Shown one piece after another: positions 24,300 through 33,015 of a stretch of DNA of 64,000 nt. How positions within the stretch are numbered: position 1 is the stretch's first letter; each line of letters opens with the position of its first letter. The DNA comes from JANWVO01 sp037446555. GTDB taxonomy: Bacteria; Acidobacteriota; Terriglobia; Bryobacterales; Bryobacteraceae. The notes under the pieces are model-generated. The model was given only the letters and a program-made list of their open reading frames with translations, did not search any database and had not been told where the DNA came from. The stretch covers positions 156,909 through 220,908 of the forward strand of contig JBBIIK010000004.1 of NCBI GenBank assembly GCA_037446555.1, read 5' to 3'. The position numbers and the translations under genes are program-made.

Positions 24300-27200
24300 T
24301 CAGCGCACCGCGACGGCAGGCAGGTTCTTCTCCTTCACCAGACGGTTGAAGGCGTCCAGTTCCTTCTTCAGCAGCCCGTCCAGCGTGCGGAGCTGCGCGT
24401 TGACGCGCGAGGCGAGCTCTTCATACAGCTGCTGGCTCTGCGCCGTCGGACGCGCCTCGGCGCTGCCGGCGATCGAGGCCAGTGCCGCCAGCTTGTTGTT
24501 GAGCTTGATCGGGTAGTTCAGCGGATCTTGCGAAGAGCGGTTTTTCGTCTGATAAAGCTCCTCTTCCACCGCTGTCAGCTTTGCAGCCAGATCCTTCGCC
24601 GCCTTTTCCAGGACAGCGTCGCGCTTGCCCCACGCCTCCACCTGGGAGCGGACTTCGCGAATTTTCAGGATCGCCTCGTGAGTTTCTGTCAGTTTGTCTC
24701 GAATCTGCAGCAGGAATTGCTCCTGAATTTCCAGATCCTCCTGCGTGATATCCGTCAGGCGGGGATCTTTCCGGATCTCGAATTCCGTCTCGAAGGAGAC
24801 TTTTCCTGCGGAAAACCGCGCCTTGTAGCGGCCCGGCGCCGCCTTGGGCCCCCGAACCGAGCCCGCCCAAAGGATCAGATTCGGAATGGATTTTGCGTCC
24901 TCGTGGCGTAAGTCCCACACAAAACGGTTGAGACCCTTCGAGGGCTGGAAACGCGCCGTCTGCCCTCCCCGGCGGCTGCCAGAAGGCTCTTCCTCGGCGC
25001 TCTCCTGCCGGGCACTGGACGAGAAGCGCCGGATCACTTTCCCGCGCGCGTCCAGGATCTCCAGCACAGCCTCCCCTTGCGGCGCCTCGTCCAGCCAGAA
25101 GTGGAACACCGCGCCCGCGGGCGGGTTCTCGCCCACGGTTATGCCCGGGCGCACAGGCGCCCACGAGGCTGTCATTCGCCAGGCAGGCTCCACAGGGAAG
25201 AAGCCGTTGCCCCGCCGCTTCCACCCGTACAGAACGGGGAGGTCATCCAGAATCCAGAATGAGCGCCCCTGCGTGGCGACTACGAGGTCCTTTATCTCCT
25301 TGTGCAGAGCCAGGTCGGTGATGGGAACCACAGGCAGGTTCAATTGCAGGGACTCCCAGGAGCCGCCGTCGTCGAACGAAACGTACATGCCGGTCTCCGT
25401 GCCTGCATACAGCAGCCCGGCCACGTTTGGATCCTCGCGCACCACCCGCGTGAAAGCTTCTTCGGGGATGCCGGACGTGATCCGCGTCCAGGACTTGCCA
25501 GCGTCTGTGGTGCGGTAGAGATAGGGGCGGAAGTCACCGTGCTTGTACATGGTGGCGGCGAAATAGGCCTTCTTCGGATCGTGCGGGGATGCTTCGATGG
25601 AGTTAATCTGGATCCACTCCGGCATCAACGATACGGGCGGCGTGACATTGCGCCAGTTCTTGCCGCCGTCCTCGGTGACCCACACCAGCCCGTCGTCGGT
25701 TCCCGCCCAGATCATGCCGCGCGCGAGCGGGCTCTCCGCCACCGTGAATATCGTGCAGTAGTATTCGACCCCCGTGTTGTCCTTCGTAATCGGTCCGCCG
25801 GAAGGCCCCAATTTGGACGGATCATTGCGAGTCAAGTCGGGAGAGATCGCCTCCCAGCTCTGCCCCTCATTCGCCGATTTGAACAGGATATTTCCCGCTG
25901 TATACAGCACGCCCGGATCGTGCAGCGAGAAAAGGATCGGGAAATTCCACTGGAAGCGGTACTTCATTCCCTCCGCCCCGTAGCCCATGGGGTTGTCGGG
26001 CCAGACGTTGACGGCGCGGGTCTGCCCCGTGCGGTGGTCATAACGGGTCAGATAGCCGCCGTAGGAGCCGGCGAAGACGATGTTTGCATCCTTTGGCGAG
26101 GGCGCGATCCATCCGGACTCTCCGCCGCCGGCAGGCCACCAATGCTCCCTCGTGATGAAGGAATCGCTGGAGCGGGACGGGATGCGCACGGTCGTGTTGT
26201 CCTGCTGAGCTCCGTAGATGTTATATGGAAACTCCCGGTCGAGCGTCACGCGGTAGAACTGCGCCGTGGGCTGTTCCTGGCTGGTCCACGTTCGCCCGCC
26301 ATCCACGGTGACGCTGGCGCCGCCGTCGTCGCCGTTGATCATGCGGCGGTTGTCCGCCGGATCGAGCCACAGGTCGTGGTTGTCGGAGTGCGGCGTCGGA
26401 ATCGGACGGAAGGTCGCGCCGCCGTCATCGGAGCGCCAGAACTGCACGTTCTGGGCGTAGACGCGGTCCGGGTTCAGCGGATCCGCGTGGATGTGCGTGT
26501 AGTACCACGCGCGCTGCCGCAGATTGCGGTTGTCGTTCACCCGCCGCCACGTCTTGCCCGCGTCGCCGGAGCGGAACAGCCCGCCGTCCTCAGCCTCGAT
26601 CTGCGCCCAGACCCGGTCCGGGTTGGCGCCTGAGACGCTGACGCCGATCCTCCCGATCAGCCCCCTGGGCAAGCCGGAGTTGCGCGTGATCTCCGTCCAC
26701 GTCTCGCCCCCGTCGGTGGACTGAAACAGCCCCGATCCCGGGCCGCCGGACTCCAGCGCCCACGGCGTGCGCCGCACGTCCCAAAGCGCGGCGTACAGCA
26801 CGTTCGGATTGGAAGGATCCAGTGCAAGATCCACTGCGCCGGCGCGGTCATTGCGGTACAGCACCTTCCGCCAGGTCTTGCCGCCATCCGTCGTCTTGTA
26901 AACGCCGCGCTCCTCGCTGGCATTGAAAATAGCGCCCAGCGCCGCCGCCCATGCGATGTCCGGATTGCGCGGATGCACGCGGATGCGGGGAATGTGGCGC
27001 GAGAGCGGCAACCCGGCGTGCTTCCACGTACGCCCGGCATCGGAGGACTTCCAAACCCCGTCGCCGTGACTCACGTTGCCGCGAATGCAGCCCTCGCCCA
27101 TACCCACATACACGACGTTCGGATCGGAGTGCGCCACGGCGATGCTGCCCACGGAACCAGTACGGAAGAAGCCGTCCGAGACGGGCAGCCACGTCTTGCC

Positions 27201-27410
27201 CGCATCGGTTGTCTTCCACACGCCCCCGCCCGTGGCGCCATAGTAGAAGACATCGGGTTGCCCCGGCACGCCCGTTACAGCCGTCACCCGCCCGCCCCGG
27301 TAGGGGCCGATGGAGCGGTACTTCAGGCTCTTCCAGGCGGGAGCCGCCTCTTGCGCCGCCAGTCCGGCGGCAAGAATCAGAACCAGTGGCAGTGCTGTTT
27401 TGCGTCTCAT
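24300..27410 (-). CDS. Large secreted BNR/sortilin-like beta-propeller protein
   Basis: A 1036-residue exported protein: a signal peptide (MRRKTALPLVLILAAGLAAQ), then about 680 residues of BNR/Asp-box repeats (for example SDGFFRTGSVGS, KSSDAGRTWKHAG, KTTDGGKTWRKV, QSTDGGETWTEI, RSGDAGKTWRRV), as in the VPS10/sortilin-type 10-bladed propellers that acidobacteria carry in numbers. A beta-sandwich (FHFWLDEAPQGEAVLEILD) and a C-terminal helical coiled-coil-like region (QEQFLLQIRDKLTETHEAILKIREVRSQVEAWG) follow. The role is unknown, probably binding or processing an extracellular polymer. No ribosome site is clear before the ATG. Confidence 0.87.
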   Translation of the reverse strand: MRRKTALPLVLILAAGLAAQEAAPAWKSLKYRSIGPYRGGRVTAVTGVPGQPDVFYYGATGGGVWKTTDAGKTWLPVSDGFFRTGSVGSIAVAHSDPNVVYVGMGEGCIRGNVSHGDGVWKSSDAGRTWKHAGLPLSRHIPRIRVHPRNPDIAWAAALGAIFNASEERGVYKTTDGGKTWRKVLYRNDRAGAVDLALDPSNPNVLYAALWDVRRTPWALESGGPGSGLFQSTDGGETWTEITRNSGLPRGLIGRIGVSVSGANPDRVWAQIEAEDGGLFRSGDAGKTWRRVNDNRNLRQRAWYYTHIHADPLNPDRVYAQNVQFWRSDDGGATFRPIPTPHSDNHDLWLDPADNRRMINGDDGGASVTVDGGRTWTSQEQPTAQFYRVTLDREFPYNIYGAQQDNTTVRIPSRSSDSFITREHWWPAGGGESGWIAPSPKDANIVFAGSYGGYLTRYDHRTGQTRAVNVWPDNPMGYGAEGMKYRFQWNFPILFSLHDPGVLYTAGNILFKSANEGQSWEAISPDLTRNDPSKLGPSGGPITKDNTGVEYYCTIFTVAESPLARGMIWAGTDDGLVWVTEDGGKNWRNVTPPVSLMPEWIQINSIEASPHDPKKAYFAATMYKHGDFRPYLYRTTDAGKSWTRITSGIPEEAFTRVVREDPNVAGLLYAGTETGMYVSFDDGGSWESLQLNLPVVPITDLALHKEIKDLVVATQGRSFWILDDLPVLYGWKRRGNGFFPVEPAWRMTASWAPVRPGITVGENPPAGAVFHFWLDEAPQGEAVLEILDARGKVIRRFSSSARQESAEEEPSGSRRGGQTARFQPSKGLNRFVWDLRHEDAKSIPNLILWAGSVRGPKAAPGRYKARFSAGKVSFETEFEIRKDPRLTDITQEDLEIQEQFLLQIRDKLTETHEAILKIREVRSQVEAWGKRDAVLEKAAKDLAAKLTAVEEELYQTKNRSSQDPLNYPIKLNNKLAALASIAGSAEARPTAQSQQLYEELASRVNAQLRTLDGLLKKELDAFNRLVKEKNLPAVAVR

Positions 27411-27474
27411 TTGGGGAATCTCACCGAATGCGTTTATTGTATGCGGAGCTACCCTGAAGAAGAGGAGGTGGGTG

Positions 27475-29607
27475 ATGAAGTGGACAGTTGCGGTGGTTCT
27501 TTCCACACTGGCTGCGACGCTTCCCGCGAGTGCTACCTTCCTTTGCACGCTCTCCGGTACCCCGGCGCTTGTGACATCAGGCGGTCTGGCTGAGCCGGTA
27601 GGCGATGTTGCGCTGCAATGCGCCGGAGCACCAGGGCAGGCGGTGCGGATGACGCTCACGGTGCTCCTCGACCAGCGGGTCGCCAACCCCATCGATTTTG
27701 TGGGCGGCGACCTGGGCGGCGTCACACTCTGGCTGGACTCGGCGGCTACGCCCGTGCCGTTGCCGAACCTGTCCCGCCTGCTAGGCAATGCTGTAGTCTT
27801 CGAGAACCTGGTAGTGTCCTCTAACTCGTTCGGCCAGCTCTCGCTTCGGGTTTCCGGGCTGCGTACAGAGGCTGCGGAAACCGTCTCGGCCAGCGTCTCC
27901 ATTCTGGCCGACACGCCCATGGTGCTCCCCTCCAACCGTGCCGTCGTCGCCCGGTCTGTCCCGGGCCTCTACGCCACCGTCATGCCAGGCGCCCTCTGTT
28001 GCGCGGGTCCAGCCTTTCCTGAATCGCTCGACTGGGCCAGCGTGCTTGCGCGCAAGCCTTGGCCGGTGGCGGTCCGAGTCACAGAAGGCTACTCGGGTGC
28101 CTTTCAGCCTGTCGCGATTCCCGGGCTGCCGGACCGCGCCACACGGCTATTGATCCGCCTGACTGGCCTCCCACCCGGCAGCCGCGTCCTGGTTCCCGAG
28201 GCCATCGCAGGCGGAAGCGCCGCCCAGGCCACCCATTCCGGCGCTTTCGGAATGTCCCCCGATCCCGGCTTCTACAGCCCGTTGCCGGGGCCGCCCCTGC
28301 TGCTGAGCTTCGTGTCGCAGGCGGACAAAGAGGGCGCCGGCGGCCTGCCCGCGCAGTGGCCGGGCACGGCGCTTCCACTGATCAACGTGCGCGAGGCGCT
28401 TGTGGAAGGACAGGAGGCATGGGTCACCTATCAGGTGATGGAAGCCGATCCGGGCAAGGTGGAGACAGCTGAAATCCCGCTGTGGGTCTTCACGCCGATT
28501 TCACGCCCGAACCAGACCGCGATCGCAAGGGCGGAAGTGCGGCTGGCGCCAGTTTCTGACAAACCGGGCGCGGTTGCCGGCGCGCCTCTGCCCAGATACC
28601 GGGACACGGCACTTTCGCCCGACTGCCAGTGGAAGGGCGACTGCGAGGCGGACTACTTCCCCATCCTCTCCGTCGTGCCAAGCCAGACCACCGAGTTTGC
28701 GCTCCAGTCCGGCGGGGGGCTCAAGGATGCCTACCTGTTTGTCTCCAACGAGGGCGGCTGGTTCGCCGAATGGGAGGCGTTTCTGAAAGACCCGGATGAC
28801 GCGTCATGGCTGCTGTTGCGCGGCACCGGCGGGTACGCCGAGGGCAGCTACCACTATCAGCTGAACCCCAAGGATCTCCCCCCGGGTGAATACAGCGCCG
28901 AGATCGTCTTCCGGCAGAAAAACTCCCCCACAGGTGTGAACGCCGAGATCGTGATCCCCGTCAAGCTTACGGTGACTGAGGGGCCTCCGCCTGCACCGCC
29001 TCAGCCCCCCGTCCCGCCAGCCTCGCCTGCTCCCGCCGTGTGGGCGGCGATGACCGTCCCGTTCGGCTTCGAAGGACCGTTCGCCAATGGTGGCTTACTG
29101 AGATTGCAGGGGATCTTTTTCGCCGAAGAGACTACGGTGACGGTGGGCGGTCTTCCCGCTCAGGTGCTCTCTGTGCAGCCCGGCGAACTCGTGGTGCGCG
29201 TACCCGACACCATCGAGCGTGGCTGGCAGCCGGTGGTCGCCGCCAACGGCACGAGTTCGAGCCAGCCGCTCTATGTAGATGTGCTGCCTGTTGCGCCCTC
29301 CATCGTGGCGGTGAACAACGCCGACGGGCAGGCCAACGAGGAGACGGCCCCGGTGGTGCCTGGCGAAGAGGCCCTGCTCCAGGTGACCGGCATCACGCTC
29401 GCCGACGAGCCCGTGTGGGTAAACGTGCACGACCGGTGGCAGCCCGCCACAAAGCAAGCGGGCGCGGGCCCGGCGCTGAACGCCCTCCGCATTACGATTC
29501 CAGACGACTTGCCGGCCATGATGACGGCCGTGAAGGTGTGCGTCTCTGGGCCCGGCGTCGACAGCATATGCAGCCACCCGGCGCCAATCTGGCTGGGAGC
29601 GAGATAG
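27475..29607 (+). CDS. Secreted multi-domain protein with IPT/TIG-like C-terminal modules
   Basis: A 710-residue exported protein with a strong AGGAGGTG six bases before the ATG. The signal peptide is MKWTVAVVLSTLAATLPASA. The N-terminal 450 residues are beta-rich with unknown family, including a cysteine pair (ALCCAG) and SPDCQWKGDCEADYF. A BACON/Ig-like segment (TEFALQSGGGLKDAYLFV...LPPGEYSAEIVFRQ) follows, then a proline linker (PPPAPPQPPVPPASPAP) and two IPT/TIG-like repeats (LRLQGIFFAEETTVTVGGLPAQVLSV; LLQVTGITLADEPVWV). That tail resembles the TIGR03437-type module common in Solibacter-like genomes. A surface or adhesion role is inferred. Confidence 0.8.
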   Translation: MKWTVAVVLSTLAATLPASATFLCTLSGTPALVTSGGLAEPVGDVALQCAGAPGQAVRMTLTVLLDQRVANPIDFVGGDLGGVTLWLDSAATPVPLPNLSRLLGNAVVFENLVVSSNSFGQLSLRVSGLRTEAAETVSASVSILADTPMVLPSNRAVVARSVPGLYATVMPGALCCAGPAFPESLDWASVLARKPWPVAVRVTEGYSGAFQPVAIPGLPDRATRLLIRLTGLPPGSRVLVPEAIAGGSAAQATHSGAFGMSPDPGFYSPLPGPPLLLSFVSQADKEGAGGLPAQWPGTALPLINVREALVEGQEAWVTYQVMEADPGKVETAEIPLWVFTPISRPNQTAIARAEVRLAPVSDKPGAVAGAPLPRYRDTALSPDCQWKGDCEADYFPILSVVPSQTTEFALQSGGGLKDAYLFVSNEGGWFAEWEAFLKDPDDASWLLLRGTGGYAEGSYHYQLNPKDLPPGEYSAEIVFRQKNSPTGVNAEIVIPVKLTVTEGPPPAPPQPPVPPASPAPAVWAAMTVPFGFEGPFANGGLLRLQGIFFAEETTVTVGGLPAQVLSVQPGELVVRVPDTIERGWQPVVAANGTSSSQPLYVDVLPVAPSIVAVNNADGQANEETAPVVPGEEALLQVTGITLADEPVWVNVHDRWQPATKQAGAGPALNALRITIPDDLPAMMTAVKVCVSGPGVDSICSHPAPIWLGAR

Positions 29608-29621
29608 ACGAGCGGCACGGC

Positions 29622-29653
29622 GGCGGCGCGCGGAAGGCCAGTAACGCGCCGCC
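29622..29653. terminator. GC hairpin between convergent genes
   Basis: A nine-base inverted repeat (GGCGGCGCG and CGCGCCGCC) with a 14-base loop lies between the stop of the secreted protein at 29607 and the stop of the Spy-like gene at 29675. No T-run follows on either strand, so the terminator role is tentative. Confidence 0.35.
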
Positions 29654-29674
29654 CGGCCGCGCCGCCAGACGAAC

Positions 29675-30148
29675 CTAGATGGGCGTCCCTGGCCCTTTGG
29701 GCGGAGGCTGCTGTCGGCGCCTCTCCTGAAATTCCCGCATCCGGGGCCTCATCATTGGACCCTGCTGCAGCCGCGGGAAGCGTTTCTGAAGCTCCTGAAA
29801 CTGCTCCGGTGTCAGTACGCCGCGGAGCCGCAGAGTCATCCGGGACATGGTGCGCGTCAGCTCCGTGCGGGCGGCAACCAGTTGTTCGATCACCGTGTCG
29901 ACGCGCGCGGGATTGGGTGACTGCTCGGCGAACAGGTCCGCAAACTGCAATTCAGCCTTTTGCAGCGCGGCGCGCTGGTCGATCAGCCGGTCCCGGTACT
30001 CCTGCACGATGGAGCGGATCTGCCGCTTCTGGTCTTCCGACAAATTCAGGTCGTTGGCGATCGGCGAATCCCACCAGTTGAAGTAGCCCGGCGGCGCCTG
30101 CGCGACCAGAGCGCCGGCGGTGAACAGGAATAGCATCAGGCGGATCAT
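29675..30148 (-). CDS. Spy/CpxP-like periplasmic protein
   Basis: A 157-residue exported helical protein: signal peptide MIRLMLFLFTAGALVAQA, then DLNLSEDQKRQIRSIVQEYRDRLIDQRAALQKAELQF and LTRTMSRMTLRLRGVLTPEQFQELQKRFP, the two LTxxQ-type segments of the Spy/CpxP (LTXXQ) family, and a Pro/Arg/Gln-rich tail. Members act as periplasmic chaperones or stress sensors. The ATG overlaps the anti-sigma stop (TAATG), so it belongs to the ECF sigma operon and is probably controlled by that sigma factor. Confidence 0.82.
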   Translation of the reverse strand: MIRLMLFLFTAGALVAQAPPGYFNWWDSPIANDLNLSEDQKRQIRSIVQEYRDRLIDQRAALQKAELQFADLFAEQSPNPARVDTVIEQLVAARTELTRTMSRMTLRLRGVLTPEQFQELQKRFPRLQQGPMMRPRMREFQERRRQQPPPKGPGTPI

Positions 30149-30609
30149 TAGTTCTGTATCTCCGTGTCTTCCTGCGGCGTGAACAGCGCCATCAGCGGTT
30201 CCGCCGCCATGGGGGTGTCCCGGGCGATCATCGTGGCCAGATCGTCGAACAGTTGCTGGTCGCTGAGGGTTTGCGCGCCGGCCACATCCACCGGCGGTGC
30301 GGCCGGCCGCTGGAGCAGCACCGCCAGCAGAACGGCGCAGGCCAGCGCGCCGGCCCGGACGGCGAGCCACACGGGGCGGCGGCCTTTTTCGATCCTCTGA
30401 AACACGGCCTCGCGCTGGGCGCGCAGTCGGCCCGGGTTGGGTACAGGCGCGGGCGCGGCCTGCCAGGCGGCTCGACGGCCTTCCAGTCTTCGCAGCCGCG
30501 CGGCGCACTCCGCGCAGGCGTTCAGATGCGCGGAGACCCCTTCCCCGCCCGCACCGTAGAGCGCCAGCAGGAACTGCTCGTCATCCAGATGCCGCAGCGC
30601 TTCACTCAT
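30148..30609 (-). CDS. Anti-sigma factor with zinc-finger (ZAS) motif
   Basis: The 153-residue protein has the HxxxCxxC anti-sigma motif near the N-terminus (H28, C32, C35 in AHLNACAECAARL), a linker, one transmembrane helix (AVRAGALACAVLLAVLLQ, about 83-101) and a short periplasmic end. It should bind and inactivate the ECF sigma factor encoded immediately upstream, whose stop it overlaps by eight bases. The stimulus is unknown; the Spy-like gene next in line suggests envelope stress. Confidence 0.88.
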   Translation of the reverse strand: MSEALRHLDDEQFLLALYGAGGEGVSAHLNACAECAARLRRLEGRRAAWQAAPAPVPNPGRLRAQREAVFQRIEKGRRPVWLAVRAGALACAVLLAVLLQRPAAPPVDVAGAQTLSDQQLFDDLATMIARDTPMAAEPLMALFTPQEDTEIQN

Positions 30610-31198
30610 GCGCCACCTCCCTGTTTCCCATCCCGTACAAATCCTTCAGTTCCTCGCGCAGACGCGCCACCGCGCGCGCCAGATGCGCCTTCACGGTGCC
30701 CACGTCCAGCCCAAGCTGCCCGGCGATCTCCTCCAGCGGGCAGTCCTCGAAATGACGGAGCGTGAACACGGCCCTTTGCCGCGGCGAAAGACGATCAAGA
30801 GCCACCGCCAGCCGCTTGCCGATCTCCCGGGCAAAGACTTGCGCCTCTCCATCCGGTTCCCGCGCAGGCGCCATGGCCAGGATCAACTCCTCGTCCGGGC
30901 CATCCGGGCGCTTCCGCCAAAACTGCCAGCGCCTCGAGCGAAGCCGGTCGAGACAAGTATTCACGGCGATCCTTGTCACCCATCGGGACGGATCGTCCAG
31001 ATCAGCCGCCGTGCGCTCCCAAGCCTGGTAGGCTTTCAGAAACACGTCCTGCGTGGCCGAGCCTGCTTCGTCGCTGTCGCCGAGCATCCGCTGGCAGAGC
31101 CGGAAGACCCGTGCCTGCTCGGACAGCATCCAGTCCGTGAAGTCCGACGGCCGGGATGCGGCGCCCGCGGCGGCGAGCGGTTCTGCCATGGAACTCAT
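30602..31198 (-). CDS. ECF-family RNA polymerase sigma factor
   Basis: The 198-residue protein has region 2 (RVFRLCQRMLGDSDEAGSATQDVFLKAYQAWE, then WVTRIAVNTCLDRLRSRR) and region 4 (LDRLSPRQRAVFTLRHFEDCPLEEIAGQLGLDVGTVKAHLARAVARLREEL), with no region 3, as in extracytoplasmic-function sigma factors. It starts at ATG 31198 (ATG 31189 is possible) and is followed by its anti-sigma and a Spy-like gene. A bidirectional terminator 130 bases upstream separates it from the repeat-peptide gene. Confidence 0.93.
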   Translation of the reverse strand: MSSMAEPLAAAGAASRPSDFTDWMLSEQARVFRLCQRMLGDSDEAGSATQDVFLKAYQAWERTAADLDDPSRWVTRIAVNTCLDRLRSRRWQFWRKRPDGPDEELILAMAPAREPDGEAQVFAREIGKRLAVALDRLSPRQRAVFTLRHFEDCPLEEIAGQLGLDVGTVKAHLARAVARLREELKDLYGMGNREVAHE

Positions 31199-31330
31199 CC
31201 TATCTGCCAAGACGGGAAACTGGCAGGCCAAGATTACCACGCCAGAGCCGGAATCCGGCCGCCGGGCGGGCCCGGCACCCGGAGAGGGGTGGCAACGCCA
31301 AGGGCCGGCGTTGCGTTGCCTGAAAATCAA

Positions 31331-31360
31331 AGGCCCGAAAGTGTAGCCACCTTCGGGCCT
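31331..31360. terminator. Bidirectional intrinsic terminator
   Basis: A 13-base stem with one mismatch (AGGCCCGAAAGTG and CACCTTCGGGCCT) and a TAGC loop. On the plus strand it is followed by ATCTTTTGTTTTG and on the minus strand by TTGATTTTC, so it can end transcripts in both directions. In context it most likely ends the minus-strand repeat-peptide transcript before the sigma factor operon. Confidence 0.8.
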
Positions 31361-31458
31361 ATCTTTTGTTTTGTAACTGTCAGCCGCTCGGTGCCGCCAG
31401 ATGGAGGATCCAGCCCCGATCGGCACTGAACGAACCCGAATGCGACCAGGCAAACTGC

Positions 31459-31683
31459 TCAGTCGCCGCCGAGCGGATCGGGCGGCTTGCCGGGACGAAT
31501 CGCCAAGTCGCCGCCGAGCGGATCGGGCGGCTTGCCGGGACGAATCGCCAAGTCGCCGCCGAGCGGATCGGGCGGCTTACCGGGACGAATGGACACGGTG
31601 TTGCCGGACGGGAGCACGACTGCAGTAGCCGTCAGAGCCGTGGCAACACAAACAAAGGCAACCAGCAAAAGCGTTGTCCTCAT
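31459..31683 (-). CDS. Small secreted protein of three 15-residue repeats
   Basis: A 74-residue protein: signal peptide MRTTLLLVAFVCVATALTATA, a short VVLPSGNTVS link, then IRPGKPPDPLGGDLA three times (the last ending at GGD). AAGGTG seven bases before the ATG supports this start. The repeats are almost identical at DNA level, so they are recent duplications or under strong homogenisation. Proline, glycine and charged residues make the mature peptide extended and soluble. There are no cysteines and no known family that I can name. It stands alone between the ATPase gene upstream and the bidirectional terminator downstream. The function is unknown; a secreted matrix, signalling or processed peptide are possibilities. 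Confidence 0.7.
   Translation of the reverse strand: MRTTLLLVAFVCVATALTATAVVLPSGNTVSIRPGKPPDPLGGDLAIRPGKPPDPLGGDLAIRPGKPPDPLGGD
31461..31595. repeat. Tandem 45-bp repeat, three units, within the repeat-peptide gene
   Basis: Three head-to-tail copies of a 45-base unit (31461-31505, 31506-31550, 31551-31595). The first two units are identical, and the third differs by one substitution in the first 40 bases and then diverges. The unit is a multiple of three, so copy-number change keeps the frame. There are no spacers between copies. Confidence 0.95.
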
Positions 31684-32007
31684 AACGATGCACCTTCCGA
31701 GAGACTTAGCCTGCGGGAGAGGAGAGATCTTTCCCTGAGCCAAGCCTAGGATCTACACCTGAGGCTAATTCCCCGCAATCTCTCAGCGGTCTAGGAAAAT
31801 TCCGACCCTTGAGCCTAATGGGATTAACCTAGAAAAGACCCGAAATCGATTGGGGCAAGCCCGAATTTCAACGGCTCATCCGTGCCTGCGTCTCCTCGAG
31901 GGCTCGGCGTGGCTCAGTTCTTGAAGGCGAAGTGGAAGTGCCAAGTGGACGGGATTGCCGCAGGCTCCAGGCGTGGCAGGGTGTGCCGGACCTGTGCGGA
32001 ACCGAAT
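31684..32007. other. Intergenic region upstream of the repeat-peptide gene
   Basis: No gene is supported in these 324 bases, which are less GC-rich than their surroundings between about 31750 and 31870. They hold three CCTAG/CTAGG-type elements (31744-31750, 31790-31795, 31828-31833; the last two form an inverted pair) and a small TAAT-GGG-ATTA inverted repeat at 31816-31826. These could be an operator or promoter for the minus-strand repeat-peptide gene. No convincing -35/-10 pair was identified. Confidence 0.4.
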
Positions 32008-32898
32008 TCAGTTTTCGGTGGGATGAAGGGACGGCTCGTCTTGCGGCGGGGCGATTTTCGCACGGAAGTGCCGCGGCATGCCCGGCCAGGCGAGCCGCAT
32101 ATCGAGGCACACCTCGTCCAGCATCTCGATGCTGGTGAGCTTGGATTCCATTGCGAACGCCGTCAGCAGGAGGTTGTCGCAAAGGGAGTTGATGACGCGC
32201 GGGATGCCCTGGCTGCGGACGTGAATCTCGCGTAGCACCTCAGGCGGGAAGACTTTCTGCTCCGTCATGCCCGCCCGGGAGAGGCGCGTCTGAATGTATT
32301 CGACCGTCTGCTCGAAAGTGAGCGGTGAAATCGAGCAACGCAGCACGATGCGCTGCTTCAACTGGCGCAACTGCGGCGCCTCCAGCTTCCGGTCCAGCTC
32401 CGGCTGCCCGGAGAGGATGATCTGGAGCAACTTGCCCAGCTTCGGATTCTCGAGGTTGGTGAGCAGCCGGATCTCTTCCAGCACATCCCACTCCAGGTTG
32501 TGGGCTTCGTCGACGATCAGCACCGTGGTGCGTCCCGCCGTGGCTTCCTCGATCAGCAACTGGTTCAAAGCGAACAGTGCCTCGGTTTTCGACTTGCGGT
32601 CGCACCGCAGGTCCAAATCGTAGGCGATCATCTCGAAAAACTGCTCCGGGGTGATGCGGGAATTGAAAATATAGGCGAACTCGATGCCGTGGGCGTCCAG
32701 TTCGTCCCGCAGGCACTCGAGCAAGGTGGTTTTTCCCGTGCCTACCTCGCCGGTGAGCACGATAAATCCCTTGCGGCCGTGTACTCCATAAACGAGGTTG
32801 GCCAGCGCCTCCTCGTGCTGCGGGCTCCTGTAGAGGAACGCGGGATCCGGGCTCAGATTGAAAGGATTTTCGTGAAATCCGAAAAAAGCGTTATACAT
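32008..32898 (-). CDS. ExeA/GspA-type AAA ATPase
   Basis: The 296-residue ATPase starts MYNAFFGFHENPFNLSPDPAFLYRSPQHEEALANL, the signature of the ExeA/GspA/MshM family, followed by Walker A LTGEVGTGKTTLL (48-60), Walker B TVLIVDEAHNLE, and LQIILSGQPELDRKL. ExeA proteins use ATP to help secretin assembly or, in other relatives, transposition target choice. The C-terminal peptidoglycan-binding or membrane segment of full ExeA is missing, so this is the soluble short form. GGGAGGAG lies just before the ATG, and the palindrome CGCATCC-CC-GGATGCG (32907-32922) covers the leader. It follows csm5 by 117 bases on the same strand. Confidence 0.87.
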   Translation of the reverse strand: MYNAFFGFHENPFNLSPDPAFLYRSPQHEEALANLVYGVHGRKGFIVLTGEVGTGKTTLLECLRDELDAHGIEFAYIFNSRITPEQFFEMIAYDLDLRCDRKSKTEALFALNQLLIEEATAGRTTVLIVDEAHNLEWDVLEEIRLLTNLENPKLGKLLQIILSGQPELDRKLEAPQLRQLKQRIVLRCSISPLTFEQTVEYIQTRLSRAGMTEQKVFPPEVLREIHVRSQGIPRVINSLCDNLLLTAFAMESKLTSIEMLDEVCLDMRLAWPGMPRHFRAKIAPPQDEPSLHPTEN

Positions 32899-33015
32899 GC
32901 TCCTCCCGCATCCCCGGATGCGCACGGTCGCTCTTCGGGCAGCTCGCTTGCGTCATTCTACCATTCACCATCTGCCGCCCCTGTAGCGTCCGATAGGCGG
33001 CAGGAGGAAGCCGGA

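Noticed and set aside
31461..31595. Direct repeats near the csm operon as a CRISPR array
   Set aside because: The 45-base units are head-to-tail with no spacers and encode the repeat peptide in one frame, so they are a coding tandem repeat.
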